Shown here one piece after another: positions 35,731-45,700 of a DNA stretch of 64,000 nt. Under the pieces are notes generated by a model. The model was not told the DNA's origin. It saw nothing but the letters and a program-made list of their open reading frames with translations, and ran no database searches. Where the stretch lies: positions 7,812,001-7,876,000 of the forward strand of contig NZ_CP150355.1 in the NCBI RefSeq assembly GCF_051521495.1, given 5' to 3'. The stretch is from Sorangium sp051521495. Lineage in GTDB: Bacteria > Myxococcota_A > Polyangia > Polyangiales > Polyangiaceae. The translations under genes were made by a program, and so were the position numbers. Position 1 is the stretch's first letter; the number at the start of each line of letters is the position of its first letter.

Positions 35731-37875
35731 TCAGCTCGTGACGATGCGGATCTCCTTCACGGCCCAGTCGAAGCCCGGCGGGGACACGACGCGCACCATG
35801 CGCGCCTTGTTCTGATCCGCATCGAGCGCCTCGCGCAGCCGAAAGAGCGCGTCGCGCGCGGCGCTGTCTCTCTTCCTCTCCGACCGCGTGATGGGCTGAT
35901 CGATCGGCGGGTGCAGTAGCCACCAGAAGTCGGCGTCGTCAATGGTCGCGAAGACCTTGATGACGTCGACCGACGAGGCGCGCCCGAAGCGCAGGATGGC
36001 CTGGAGGGCGAACCAGATGTCCTGCTTGGCGTCCATCGGCGCGTAGTACCCCAAGTCAGGGTCAGGAGGCATAACCGCGGTGATGCTATAATCCTCTTCG
36101 AGGTCGACGGCCACGACATTGATCCGATGATTGCTCCCGTTCACGACATGGACGAACGTATAGGCACCGGGCTTCACGACATAAGAACCGTTGCTCGGCT
36201 CGATCACCGTCCCGCCTTCGATCCGATCGCCTGGCTGCCATTCTGGCGGAGGAGTGCGGAGCTCGATCCGCAGCGCGTCCTTGAGCCCCGAGGACGGCTC
36301 GTCGAGGTACAGGATGCTCTGGTACCGGAGGAGGTGCATCAGCCGATCGACGACCGCCTCCGGCTTGCCGACGTCCACCGCTCCCACGTTGGGCATCCGC
36401 TTCCCGCTCGGATCCCAGATTTCGTACTGATTACCCTTGTTGATTGCGACCTGATAGTACGGCGTCCCGGCCGCCTGAAGCACGAGAAACCCGCGCCCTC
36501 TCGCCTCAATCGCGGCCCGCAGCGCGGCGAACGACCGCTCCTGGTCGATCTCGGGCGGCAGGTCATTCCGGCGGAAGAGGTGAACCGAGCGTCGCAGCGT
36601 GACCGATCCCACGTCTTCCAGTTGCGCGGGGGCGCCCGGCGCGACCTCGGCGATCGGGGTGCCCTCGTCCAGCGCCGCCCAGCTTTTCGTGCCTGTCACC
36701 GACTTGACAGTGGCGGTGCCCACGCGCTTGTCGAGCTGCGTGAAATCCGTTGTCCCGGGACGATAGATACCAAATGTGCTGCCCTTGACGATCCCCATCG
36801 CCTCGCCGGCGCGGAGCCCTACCATCCGCGTCGGGGCATCGATGCCGCTGACGGTGACCGTGTATGCGACGGGCAGGAGCGCGACGCCGAGCACCTGCCG
36901 CTCGCCCTTCCCCAGGAACTGAGGTGTCTGCGTCGGATACCGGCTGTGTACGCAGGTGAGCACCCGCTCGTAGAGCGTCTTCCAGGTCTGGTCGGTGCCG
37001 AGCCGCATCAGCGCGTCCAGGAAGGCATCCGTCAGCACCCCGCCTCGCCCGGTTCCGGTGGCGTTGGCCTCGATCGCCGACTGGTCGTCGCGGCACGCGG
37101 CAAGAAGCACGTAATCGTGGGACGTGGGGAGCCAGGTCGTGCTAACGGCCGCGCCCGGCGCGGCGCCCACCCTCGTTCGCCGCTTCCATGCGGCGCGTAG
37201 CTCGTCAGCGGAGGCGACTCCCCCCGCCGGCCGATCCGTGGTGTCCAGCGTGGGGTCATCCCCTTCGCGGGCGCCGGTCGCGCACCGCGGCGCGACGTCG
37301 ACCCCACGCGTCGCGCCGCCGGAATGGCAGCTGTCGAGCACCACCGTCACGATCGCCTGGCTCTTCCTCGCGAGCGCGTCGAGGTAATATACCATGTCGA
37401 CATCGGACAGGTAACGCGTCGACGACGCGCCGATGTCCATCGGCACCAGCGTCTCGTCGTATCGGCCCGACCCCTTGAGGTCTTTGAACGCCGTGGGGAC
37501 GCGGCCGCCATGACCAGAGTAGTGGATGTACACCTGGTCGCCCGGCTGCGTCCTGGTGATGACCCCCTCGATCTCCGCCTTCATGTTGGCATATGTAGGC
37601 CAGGCGGACGGCTCTCCGCCGGGCTGACCAGCCCCGTTGTCAACCCCAAGGAGCTTCCTGATCTCGCGCGGCCCGGTGACCCGGGCGCGCAGCATCGCCT
37701 CGACGCGGCCGACATCGTTCACACAGCCGCTCAACGTCGCATACGTGGCGCCGTTCTTGAGCTGGTTCGGCAGATAAAGGTCGATGCCAATGAGCAGCGC
37801 CCGGAAGGTCGAGCCCGTCTCGGTCGCGCTATTCGTCTCCGCCTCGTCGTGCTCGTCGTTCGTCTGGCTCTCCAT
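35731..37875 (-). CDS. caspase-like (peptidase C14, metacaspase/orthocaspase) protein
   Basis: A 714-residue protein. ATG 37875 has GGAGGA 6 bp upstream; the frame is open 66 codons further but with no site. The N-terminal caspase fold (about 23-290) starts 'FRALLIGIDLYLPN'. It has the catalytic His in 'VYIHYSGHGGRVPT' (about 118), the catalytic Cys in 'VVLDSCHSGG' (about 181), and 'YVLLAACRDDQSA' after it. The remaining 420 residues are beta-rich with no family that I recognise; 'SYVVKPGAYTFVHVVNGSNH' resembles a sandwich domain. There is no signal peptide or membrane segment, so it is probably cytosolic. Caspase-like proteases of this kind often cleave after Arg or Lys and take part in stress or suicide responses. 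It is flanked by metzincin copies and followed by two TPR-CHAT genes. Confidence 0.9.
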   Translation of the reverse strand: MESQTNDEHDEAETNSATETGSTFRALLIGIDLYLPNQLKNGATYATLSGCVNDVGRVEAMLRARVTGPREIRKLLGVDNGAGQPGGEPSAWPTYANMKAEIEGVITRTQPGDQVYIHYSGHGGRVPTAFKDLKGSGRYDETLVPMDIGASSTRYLSDVDMVYYLDALARKSQAIVTVVLDSCHSGGATRGVDVAPRCATGAREGDDPTLDTTDRPAGGVASADELRAAWKRRTRVGAAPGAAVSTTWLPTSHDYVLLAACRDDQSAIEANATGTGRGGVLTDAFLDALMRLGTDQTWKTLYERVLTCVHSRYPTQTPQFLGKGERQVLGVALLPVAYTVTVSGIDAPTRMVGLRAGEAMGIVKGSTFGIYRPGTTDFTQLDKRVGTATVKSVTGTKSWAALDEGTPIAEVAPGAPAQLEDVGSVTLRRSVHLFRRNDLPPEIDQERSFAALRAAIEARGRGFLVLQAAGTPYYQVAINKGNQYEIWDPSGKRMPNVGAVDVGKPEAVVDRLMHLLRYQSILYLDEPSSGLKDALRIELRTPPPEWQPGDRIEGGTVIEPSNGSYVVKPGAYTFVHVVNGSNHRINVVAVDLEEDYSITAVMPPDPDLGYYAPMDAKQDIWFALQAILRFGRASSVDVIKVFATIDDADFWWLLHPPIDQPITRSERKRDSAARDALFRLREALDADQNKARMVRVVSPPGFDWAVKEIRIVTS

Positions 37876-37981
37876 CGTGTTCCTCCAATGCTTGCGGCCC
37901 CGAGGCCGGCTCCTCCAGTGACTTTCCAAATCGTCATGCGCCCGCGAGGGATGGGCGCCGCTGGTTCCGCGCGGGAACCAT

Positions 37982-38219
37982 CTAGGGATAGGCGTCTTTG
38001 ATGAATGTCGCCCCGGGGGCTCCGGTGCTCGTCGACCGCGCCGAGGCATGGCCGAACGGGTAGAGCGCGACACGCGAGCACTGATCGGAGTTCAGGTCGA
38101 CCTCGGATTTAGATCGTTCGCCGTGTTTTCCTGCACGGCGGCCCGTCTTCCATCTCTTCCGGTTCGAACGGCAGCCTCCGATCGTGGCAGATGCCAAGTT
38201 TGGCTTCTGGCACCGCCAT
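37982..38219 (-). pseudogene. deleted copy of the metzincin gene
   Basis: Starts 'MAVPEAKLGICHDRRLP' (compare MATPEAKINICYDRKLP at 35497), then after frameshifts and large deletions shows 'SRVALYPFGHASA' (compare SRVALHEFGHALG) and ends 'FIKDAYP' (compare FIKIAYPR). The zinc-binding His and catalytic Glu are changed to Tyr and Pro. The roughly 100 bp upstream of the start also match those upstream of the intact gene, including AGGAGGG. It is an inactive relic of a segmental duplication. Confidence 0.82.
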
Positions 38220-38773
38220 ATTCCTTTCCCTCCTCGAAGGTCGGCGCACGCCCGCACGCGTGGACAGCCCTTGACAGATCGATAAAGAACAGAGCCCAAA
38301 GGTCAAGCTGATGCGGAGGGGGCAAACGTCGGTTCGTATCGCGCCGGCTTTCAGGGTGAGCGAGCCAGTTGCGGCATTTTTCAGTTTCATTGAGCCGAGG
38401 CGTGTTTGAGGCACTTGAGCGCTCACGCCGCGCTTGGACGAGCCAACGAGGGAGCCTCGGCTCGCGTCGGAGCGGACAGCGCCCCCCGAACGAGGGAGCG
38501 GTGTCCACTTGACGTCCCAGCGAACGCACACACGATTACCAGTGTGCGGCGTGCATAAGGAGCTTTCGATGCCGGCGAGAGGATCTTTGCCGGCAGTTTT
38601 CCGCGGAGCACGGAGACGCGTGCCAGATGGGCGCTCCGGGCATCGACATCGATGCGCCGGACAAGAACCTCCAGATTGCGCCCTCTCGACGAGGACGGAA
38701 TGCGAACTGTCGCCGATTTGGGCTGTTGGCCGGCGCGCGCCCAGCTCGATGTTGAGGGATGAGGAGCGGTGAA
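38220..38773. other. 554-bp region upstream of the first TPR-CHAT gene
   Basis: The first 130 bp duplicate the region upstream of the metzincin gene at 35498-35640. A short frame at 38569-38772 has AAGGAG before its ATG and ends 1 bp before the TPR-CHAT start, but its product is Arg/Pro-rich and unconvincing. The promoter of the CHAT pair must lie here. Confidence 0.5.
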
Positions 38774-41700
38774 ATGAAGCGGTTTTCGAGGGCACATCCA
38801 GCGCGGTTCGCGGTGGCGGTCGGCGCCGAACATCCACGGGTCGAGGCGCCGGCGGAGATGCCGGGTCGGGACGCGGTGGCGGCGCCGACCGGGCCGCTCG
38901 AGGAGGCAGCGCGGCTACATGCCCGCGTCGTCGAGCTCGAGCGGGCCGGCCGATACGACGAGGCCATCCCCCTCGCACGGAGGGCGCTCGATCTGCGAGA
39001 AAATGCGCTCGGGCCCGAGCATCCCGACGTGGCGCAGAGCCTGCACAGCCTGGCCCGGTTGCTCCAGGCGAAGGGCGACTACACAGCAGCCGAGCCGCTC
39101 TACCGTCGCGCTCTCGCCATCCGGGAGAAGGTGCTCGGATCAGAACATCTCGAGGTGGCACAGAGCCTCCACAGCCTGGCCAGGTTGCTCCATGCGAGAG
39201 GCGACTACGCGGCGGCCGAGCCCCTCTACCGTCGCGCTCTCGCCATCCGGGAGAAGGCCCTCGGACTCGATCATCCCGAGGTGGCCGACAGCCTCGATGG
39301 CCTGGCCGCGTTGTTCGAGGCGAAAGGCGACTACGCGGCCGCCGAGCCGCTCTTCCGCCGTGCTCTGGCCATCGTGGAGAGGGCGCTCGGGCCTGAGCAT
39401 CCCAGCGTGGCCCACGGCCTCAACAACCTGGCCGCGTTGCTCGAGGCGAAGGGTGACTACGCGGCCGCCGAGCCGCTCTACCGGCGCGCTCTCGCCATCT
39501 GGGAGAAGGCGCTCGGCCCTGAGCATCCCGACGTGGCGAACGCCCTCAACAACCTCGCCGCGCTGCTCGCGACGAAAGGCGACCCTGCGGCGGCCGAGCC
39601 GCTCTTCCGCCGCGCTCTCGCCATCGTGGAGAAGACGCTCGGGCCAGAGCATCCCGACGTGGCGAACGCCCTCAACAACCTCGCCGCGCTGCTCGCGACG
39701 AAAGGCGACCCTGCGGCGGCCGAGCCGCTCTACCGGCGCGCTCTCGCCATCTGGGAGAAGGCGCTCGGCCCTGAGCATCCCGACGTGGCCATCAGCCTGA
39801 ACAACCTGGCCGGATTGCTCAAGGCGAAAGGCGACTACGCGGCGGCCGAGCCGCTCTACCGTCGCGCCCTCGCCATCTGGGAGAAGGCGCTCGGCCCTGA
39901 GCATCCCCACGTAGCCGACGCCCTCAACAACCTGGCCTCGTTGCTCCAGGCGAAAGGCGACCATGCGGCGGCCGAACCGCTCTACCGGCGCGCACTCGCC
40001 CTCCGAGAAAGGGCGCTCGGCCCCGAGCATCCCCACGTGGCACAGAGCCTCAACAGCCTGGCCATGTTGCTCTATGCGAAAGGCGACTACGCGGCGGCCG
40101 AGCCGCTCTTCCGTCGCGCTCTCGCGATCTGGGAGAAGGCGCTCGGGCCAGCGCATCCCCACGTGGCCAACGCGCTCAACAACCTGGCGTTGTTGCTCGA
40201 AGCGACAGGCGACTACGCGGCGGCCGAGCCGCTCCTCCGCCGCGCTCTCGCCGTCCTGGAGAGGGCGCTCGGCCCCGAGCATCCCCACGTGGCCACCGCC
40301 ATGAACAACCTGGCCTTGTTGCTCCAGGCGAAAGGCGACTATGCGGCGGCCGAGCCGCTCCTCCGCCGCGCCCTGGCCATCCGAGAGAGGGCGCTCGGCC
40401 CGGAGCATCCCCACGTGGCCACCACCCTGACCAATCTGGCCGGAGCGCTCCTCCCGAAAGGCGACTACGCGGCGGCCGAGTTGCTCTACCGGCGCGCCGC
40501 GGCCATCTGGGAGAGGGCGCTCGGATCCGAGCACCCCCACGTGGCCAACGCCCTCAACAACCTGGCGGAGTTGCTCTGGGTGAAGGGCGACTACGCGGCG
40601 GCCGAGCCGCTCTTCCGCCGCGCTCTGGCCATCCGGGAGAAGGCGCTCGGACCCGAGCACCCCCACGTGGCCACCACGGTCAACAACCTGGCCACGTTGC
40701 TCCTGGCGCAGGGCGACTACGCGGCGGCCGAGCCGCTCTACCGGCGCGCTCTGACCATCTTGGAGAAGGCGCTCGGGCCCGAACACCCCAGGGTGGCCGC
40801 TGCTCTCAACAATTTGGCCGCCTTGCTCTGGGCGAGCGCAGCGCCCACGCGGGCACTTCCACTGATGCAGCGCGCCGCCGCGATCCTCGAGCGGGTCATG
40901 ACCTCTGTCCTTGCCACCAGCAGCGAGCGGCAAAAGCACGCGTTCACGCTCAAGGTACAAGGGTACACCGACATGGCCGTTTCGCTCCACGTCCGCGCGC
41001 TGCCCGACCGCGCCGACGCCGCCCGGCTCGCGCTCGCCGGTTTGTTGCGGCACAAGGGCCGCGTCCTCGACGCCATGACCGACATGCTCGGACAGCTCCG
41101 TGCGCGCGGCCGGCCTGAGGATCAGGCGAAGCTGACGCTGCTGACGAGCCTCCGGGGCGAGCTGGCGACGCGCTCGCTGAGCGGGCCTGCACCCGGCGAA
41201 GACCTGAGCCGCTACAGCGACGCGCTCGCCAAGCTGCGAGCCGATGCCGAGGCCCTCGAGCAGGACTTGGCGGCGCGGTACAAGGCGCTGGCCGCGGAGC
41301 GACGCGCCGTCACCGTCGAGACCGTGCAAGCCGCGCTCGGTCCGGGCGCCGCGCTCGTCGAGGTCGCGCTGGTTCAGCCGTTTGATCCGCGCGCAACGTC
41401 CAGCCGCTGGTATGGCGATCCGCACTACGTCGCCTATGTGCTGCACCCGACCGGCGATCCAAGCTGGGTGGAGCTGGGCCCGGCCGCGCCCATCGACGCG
41501 CTCGTCGGTGCTGCGCGCGCGGCGCTGAGCACGGCCGACCCGCGCTACGCCGAGGCGGCGCGCGCGCTCGACGAAAAGGTCATGCGGCCGGTGAGGCAGC
41601 TCCTCGGCGAGGCGCACGAGGTGTACCTGTCGCCGGACGGAGAGCTCAACCTCGTGCCGTTCGCCGCGTTGGTCGACGAGCGAGGGCAGTTCTTGCTCGC

Positions 41701-42616
41701 GCGTTATCGCTTCACCTATCTCACCAGCGGCCGCGACCTGCTCCGCCTCCAAGTCACCCGGACCGAGAGCCCGCGCTCGTCGCCGCTGGTCCTTGGCAAC
41801 CCCGCCTACGACGACGAGGGCGGCGCCGCGCCGACCGGCGCGCCCTCGGGGCGTCGGTCGGATGCCATGGGAACAATGCAGTTCGGCCCACTCCGGTGGA
41901 CCGAGTCAGAGGCGCGCGGGGTGGCGAACCTCTTGCCCAACGCACGCCTGAAGCTCGACAAGGACGCCACCGAGGCCGCGGTCAAGGCGCTCGATGGTCC
42001 ATCCATCGTGCACATGGCCACCCACGGCTTCTTTCTGGCGCAGCCACGCGCCGGCCTGCATGTCCCCGACGAGGCCCGGCCGTTCGTGACCCTGTTGCAA
42101 CCCGGGGCGCTGCCGCCGTTGCCCGAGAACCCGCTCTTGCGCTCGGGTCTGGCGCTGGCAGGGGCCAACCTGCGACGCAGCGGCAGCGAGGACGGCGTGC
42201 TCACCGCGCTCGAGGTAGCCGGCCTGAACCTGTGGGGGACCAAGCTGGTCGTGCTGTCGGCGTGCGACACAGGGATCGGCACGCTCTCCCGGGGCGAGGG
42301 CGTCTACGGCCTGCGGCGCGCCCTGGTGCTCGCCGGAGCCGACAGCCAGATCATGAGTCTGTGGAAGGTGGCCGACAAGGAGACCCAGGCGCTCATGACG
42401 GCCTACTACGGTCGGCTCTCCGCCGGCGAAGGGCGCAGCGACGCCCTGCGCGAAGTGCAGCTCGCGATGGCGCGTAAGCGCCTGCATCCTTATTACTGGG
42501 CCGCCTTCATCGCCGGCGGCAGCGGGCTATCGCTCTCCGGTAACGAGCCGCCCGCGGTGCGAGAGGCCGAGGTGCCGAGGGCGCTGGACACCGTGGGGAG
42601 GGCCGCGCCCGAGTAG
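38774..42616 (+). CDS. TPR-CHAT caspase-like protease 1
   Basis: A 1,280-residue cytosolic protein. GAGGAG lies 7 bp before ATG 38774; an in-frame ATG at 38759 lies before that site. An N-terminal helical hairpin is followed by 15 tetratricopeptide units of 42 residues of the kinesin-light-chain type ('LGPEHPHVATALNNLA', 'KGDYAAAEPLYRRALAI'; about 78-707). After a linker comes a CHAT domain (caspase HetF associated with TPRs; about 845-1260). The catalytic dyad is visible: His in 'SIVHMATHGFF' (about 1082) and Cys in 'VVLSACDTGIGTLSRGEGVY' (about 1165). 'PYYWAAFIAGG' closes the fold. TPR-CHAT proteins are clan-CD proteases held inactive until a partner binds the TPRs (for example Csx29 of type III-E CRISPR). 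The substrate is unknown. The paralogue lies 97 bp downstream. Confidence 0.93.
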   Translation: MKRFSRAHPARFAVAVGAEHPRVEAPAEMPGRDAVAAPTGPLEEAARLHARVVELERAGRYDEAIPLARRALDLRENALGPEHPDVAQSLHSLARLLQAKGDYTAAEPLYRRALAIREKVLGSEHLEVAQSLHSLARLLHARGDYAAAEPLYRRALAIREKALGLDHPEVADSLDGLAALFEAKGDYAAAEPLFRRALAIVERALGPEHPSVAHGLNNLAALLEAKGDYAAAEPLYRRALAIWEKALGPEHPDVANALNNLAALLATKGDPAAAEPLFRRALAIVEKTLGPEHPDVANALNNLAALLATKGDPAAAEPLYRRALAIWEKALGPEHPDVAISLNNLAGLLKAKGDYAAAEPLYRRALAIWEKALGPEHPHVADALNNLASLLQAKGDHAAAEPLYRRALALRERALGPEHPHVAQSLNSLAMLLYAKGDYAAAEPLFRRALAIWEKALGPAHPHVANALNNLALLLEATGDYAAAEPLLRRALAVLERALGPEHPHVATAMNNLALLLQAKGDYAAAEPLLRRALAIRERALGPEHPHVATTLTNLAGALLPKGDYAAAELLYRRAAAIWERALGSEHPHVANALNNLAELLWVKGDYAAAEPLFRRALAIREKALGPEHPHVATTVNNLATLLLAQGDYAAAEPLYRRALTILEKALGPEHPRVAAALNNLAALLWASAAPTRALPLMQRAAAILERVMTSVLATSSERQKHAFTLKVQGYTDMAVSLHVRALPDRADAARLALAGLLRHKGRVLDAMTDMLGQLRARGRPEDQAKLTLLTSLRGELATRSLSGPAPGEDLSRYSDALAKLRADAEALEQDLAARYKALAAERRAVTVETVQAALGPGAALVEVALVQPFDPRATSSRWYGDPHYVAYVLHPTGDPSWVELGPAAPIDALVGAARAALSTADPRYAEAARALDEKVMRPVRQLLGEAHEVYLSPDGELNLVPFAALVDERGQFLLARYRFTYLTSGRDLLRLQVTRTESPRSSPLVLGNPAYDDEGGAAPTGAPSGRRSDAMGTMQFGPLRWTESEARGVANLLPNARLKLDKDATEAAVKALDGPSIVHMATHGFFLAQPRAGLHVPDEARPFVTLLQPGALPPLPENPLLRSGLALAGANLRRSGSEDGVLTALEVAGLNLWGTKLVVLSACDTGIGTLSRGEGVYGLRRALVLAGADSQIMSLWKVADKETQALMTAYYGRLSAGEGRSDALREVQLAMARKRLHPYYWAAFIAGGSGLSLSGNEPPAVREAEVPRALDTVGRAAPE
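39004..40893 (+). repeat. 15 tandem 126-bp TPR-coding units in CHAT gene 1
   Basis: Units share the frame GCGCTCGG(G/C)CC(C/T)GAGCA and GGCGACTACGCGGCGGCCGA, but differ at many positions in the N-proximal half-helix. Two neighbours (about 39510-39760) are near-identical, so local duplication has occurred. Confidence 0.85.
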
Positions 42617-42713
42617 ACGCGAGCACCCGGCGAGGGCGCCGCGCCCGGGCTGCGCGATTCGCTGGCCCGATGGCGCTCGTCCGGCTCGAAGCTGAGAGAT
42701 GAGGAGCGGTGAG

Positions 42714-45700
42714 ATGAAGCGGTTTTCAAGAGGACGTGGACCACGATTCGCAAGCCCGGTCGTCGCCGCTCATCCACCGGTTGAGGAGCGGGCGGAGGCA
42801 CCGAATCGGGACGCGGTCGCGGCGCCGAACGGGCCGCTCGAAGAGGCAGCGCGGCTATATGCCCGCGTCGTCGAGCTCGGGCGGGCCGGCCGCTACGATG
42901 AGGCCATCCCCGTCGCACGGAGGGCGCTCGAGCTGCGAGAAAATGCGCTCGGGCCCGAGCATTCCGACGTGGCTCAGAGCCTCACCAGCCTGGCCGGGTT
43001 ACTCCAAAGTAAAGGCGACTACGCGGCGGCCGAGCCGCTCTACCGTCGCGCTCTGGCCATCCGGGAGAAGGCGTTCGGGCCTGAGCATCCCCACGTGGCT
43101 CAGAGCCTCGACGACTTGGGCGCATTGCTCGAGGAAAAAGGCGACTACGCGGCGGCCGATTCCCTCTACCGCCGCGCTCTGGCCATCCGGAAGAAGGCGC
43201 TCGGGCCTGAGCATCCCGACGTGGCTCAAAGCCTCAACAACCTGGCCCTATTGCTCCATACGAAAGGGGACTACGCGGCGGCCGAGCCCCTCTACCGCCG
43301 CGCTCTGGCCATCCGGGAGAAGGCGCTCGGACCTGAGCACCCCGACGTGGCTCAAAGCCTCAACAACCTGGCCCTATTGCTCCATACGAAAGGGGACTAC
43401 GCGGCGGCCGAGCCCCTCTACCGCCGGGCTCTGGCCATCCGGGAAAAGGCGCTCGGGCCTGAGCACCCCGACGTAGCTCAAAGCCTCAACAACCTGGCCC
43501 TATTGCTCCATACGAAAGGGGACTACGCGGCGGCCGAGCTTCTCTACCGTCGGGCTCTGACCATCCGGGAAAAGGCGCTCGGGCCTGAGCACCCCGACGT
43601 GGCTCAAAGCCTCAACAACCTGGCCCTATTGCTCCATACGAAAGGGGACTACGCGGCGGCCGAGCCCCTCTACCGCCGGGCTCTGACCATCCGGGAAAAG
43701 GCGCTCGGGCCTGAGCACCCCGACGTAGCTCAAAGCCTCAACAACCTGGCCCTATTGCTCCATACGAAAGGGGACTACGCGGCGGCCGAGCCCCTCTACC
43801 GCCGGGCTCTGACCATCCGGGAAAAGGCGCTCGGGCCTGAGCACCCCGACGTAGCTCAAAGCCTCAACAACCTGGCCTGGTTGCTAGATACGAAAGGGGA
43901 CTACGCGGCGGCCGAGCCCCTCTACCGCCGGGCTCTGACCATCGTGGAGAAGGCGCTCGGGCCTGAGCACCCCGACGTGGCTCAAAGCCTCAACAACCTG
44001 GCCGGGTTGCTCAAAGCGAAAGGGGACTACGCGGCGGCCGAGCCCCTCTACCGCCGGGCTCTGACCATCCGGGAAAAGGCGCTCGGGCCTGAGCACCCCG
44101 ACGTAGCTCAAAGCCTCAACAACCTGGCCCTATTGCTCCATACGAAAGGGGACTACGCGGCGGCCGAGCTTCTCTACCGCCGGGCTCTGACCATCCGGGA
44201 AAAGGCGCTCGGGCCTGAGCACCCCGACGTAGCTCAAAGCCTCAACAACCTGGCCCTATTGCTCCATACGAAAGGGGACTACGCGGCGGCCGAGCCCCTC
44301 TACCGCCGGGCTCTGACCATCCGGGAAAAGGCGCTCGGGCCTGAGCACCCCGGCGTGGCCACCAACCTCAACAACCTGGCCCTATTGCTCAAAGCGAAAG
44401 GGGACTACGCGGCGGCCGAGCCCCTCTACCGCCGGGCTCTGACCATCCGGGAAAAGGCGCTCGGGCCTGAGCACCCCGACGTGGCTCAAAGCCTCAACAA
44501 CCTGGCCGGGTTGCTCGATACGAAAGGGGACTACGCGGCGGCCGAACCCCTCTACCGCCGGGCTCTGACCATCGTGGAGAAGGCGCTCGGGCCTGAGCAT
44601 CCCCACGTGGCCACCAGCCTCGACAACCTGGCCTTATTGCTCTATGAGAAAGGGGACTACGCGGCGGCCGAGCCCCTCTACCGCCGGGCTCTGACCATCC
44701 GGGAAAAGGCGCTCGGGCCTGAGCACCCCGACGTGGCCACCAACCTCAACAACCTGGCCTTATTGCTCTATTTGAAAGGGAACTACGCGGCGGCCGAGCC
44801 CCTCTACCGCCGGGCTCTGACCATCCGGGAAAAGGCGCTCGGGCCTGAGCACCCCGACGTAGCTCAAAGCCTCAACAACCTGGCCCTATTGCTCCATACG
44901 AAAGGGGACTACGCGGCGGCCGAGCCCCTCTACCGCCGGGCTCTGACCATCCGGGAAAAGGCGCTCGGGCCTGAGCACCCCGACGTGGCTCAAAGCCTCA
45001 ACAACCTGGCCTGGTTGCTAGATACGAAAGGGGACTACGCGGCGGCCGAGCCCCTCTACCGCCGGGCTCTGACCATCGTGGAGAAGGCGCTCGGGCCTGA
45101 GCACCCCGACGTGGCCACCAGCCTCGACAACCTGGCCGTCTTGCATTGGGCGAGCGCAACGCCCACGCGGTCACTTCCTCCGATGCAGCGGGCTACTAAG
45201 ATCCGCGAACGGGTCTTCGCCTCTGTCCTTGCCGCCAGCAACGAGCGGCAAAAGTACGCGTTCGCACGGACGATGCAATTCGAGACCGACATGGTCGTCT
45301 CGCTCCACGTCCGCGCGCTACCCGACCGCGTCGACGCCACCCGGCTCGCGCTCGGCGTCTTGCTACAGCGCAAGGGCCGCGTTCTCGACGCCATGACCGA
45401 CATGCTCGCGCAGATCCATGCGCGCGGCCGGCCCGAGGACCAAGCGAAGCTGGCCGATCTGGCAAGGCTCAGAGGCGAGTTCGCGACGCGTTCGCTGGGC
45501 GGGCCTGCGCCCGGCGAAGACGTGAGCCATCACCGCCACGCGCTCGCCAAGGTGCGTACAGACGCCGAGGTGCTCGAGCAGGACCTGGCGGCACGGTACA
45601 AGGCGCTGGCCGCAGAGCGCCGCACCGTTACCGTCGAGGCCGTACAGGCCGCACTCGGTCCGGGAGCCGCACTCGTTGAAATCGCGCTGTTTCGGCCGTT

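Noticed and set aside
38569..38772. 67-codon frame with AAGGAG before its ATG, ending next to the first TPR-CHAT gene
   Set aside because: Composition is Arg/Pro/Ser-rich without hydrophobic core; another frame over the same DNA looks equally plausible. Not enough to call a gene.
39140..41752. 870-codon minus-strand frame opposite the TPR array
   Set aside because: Its apparent repeats (VGMLRAERLLPDG) are the mirror of the 126-bp TPR units.
42946..45213. Regular repeat array that could suggest CRISPR
   Set aside because: The period of 126 bp is in frame and codes for TPR units; there are no spacers.
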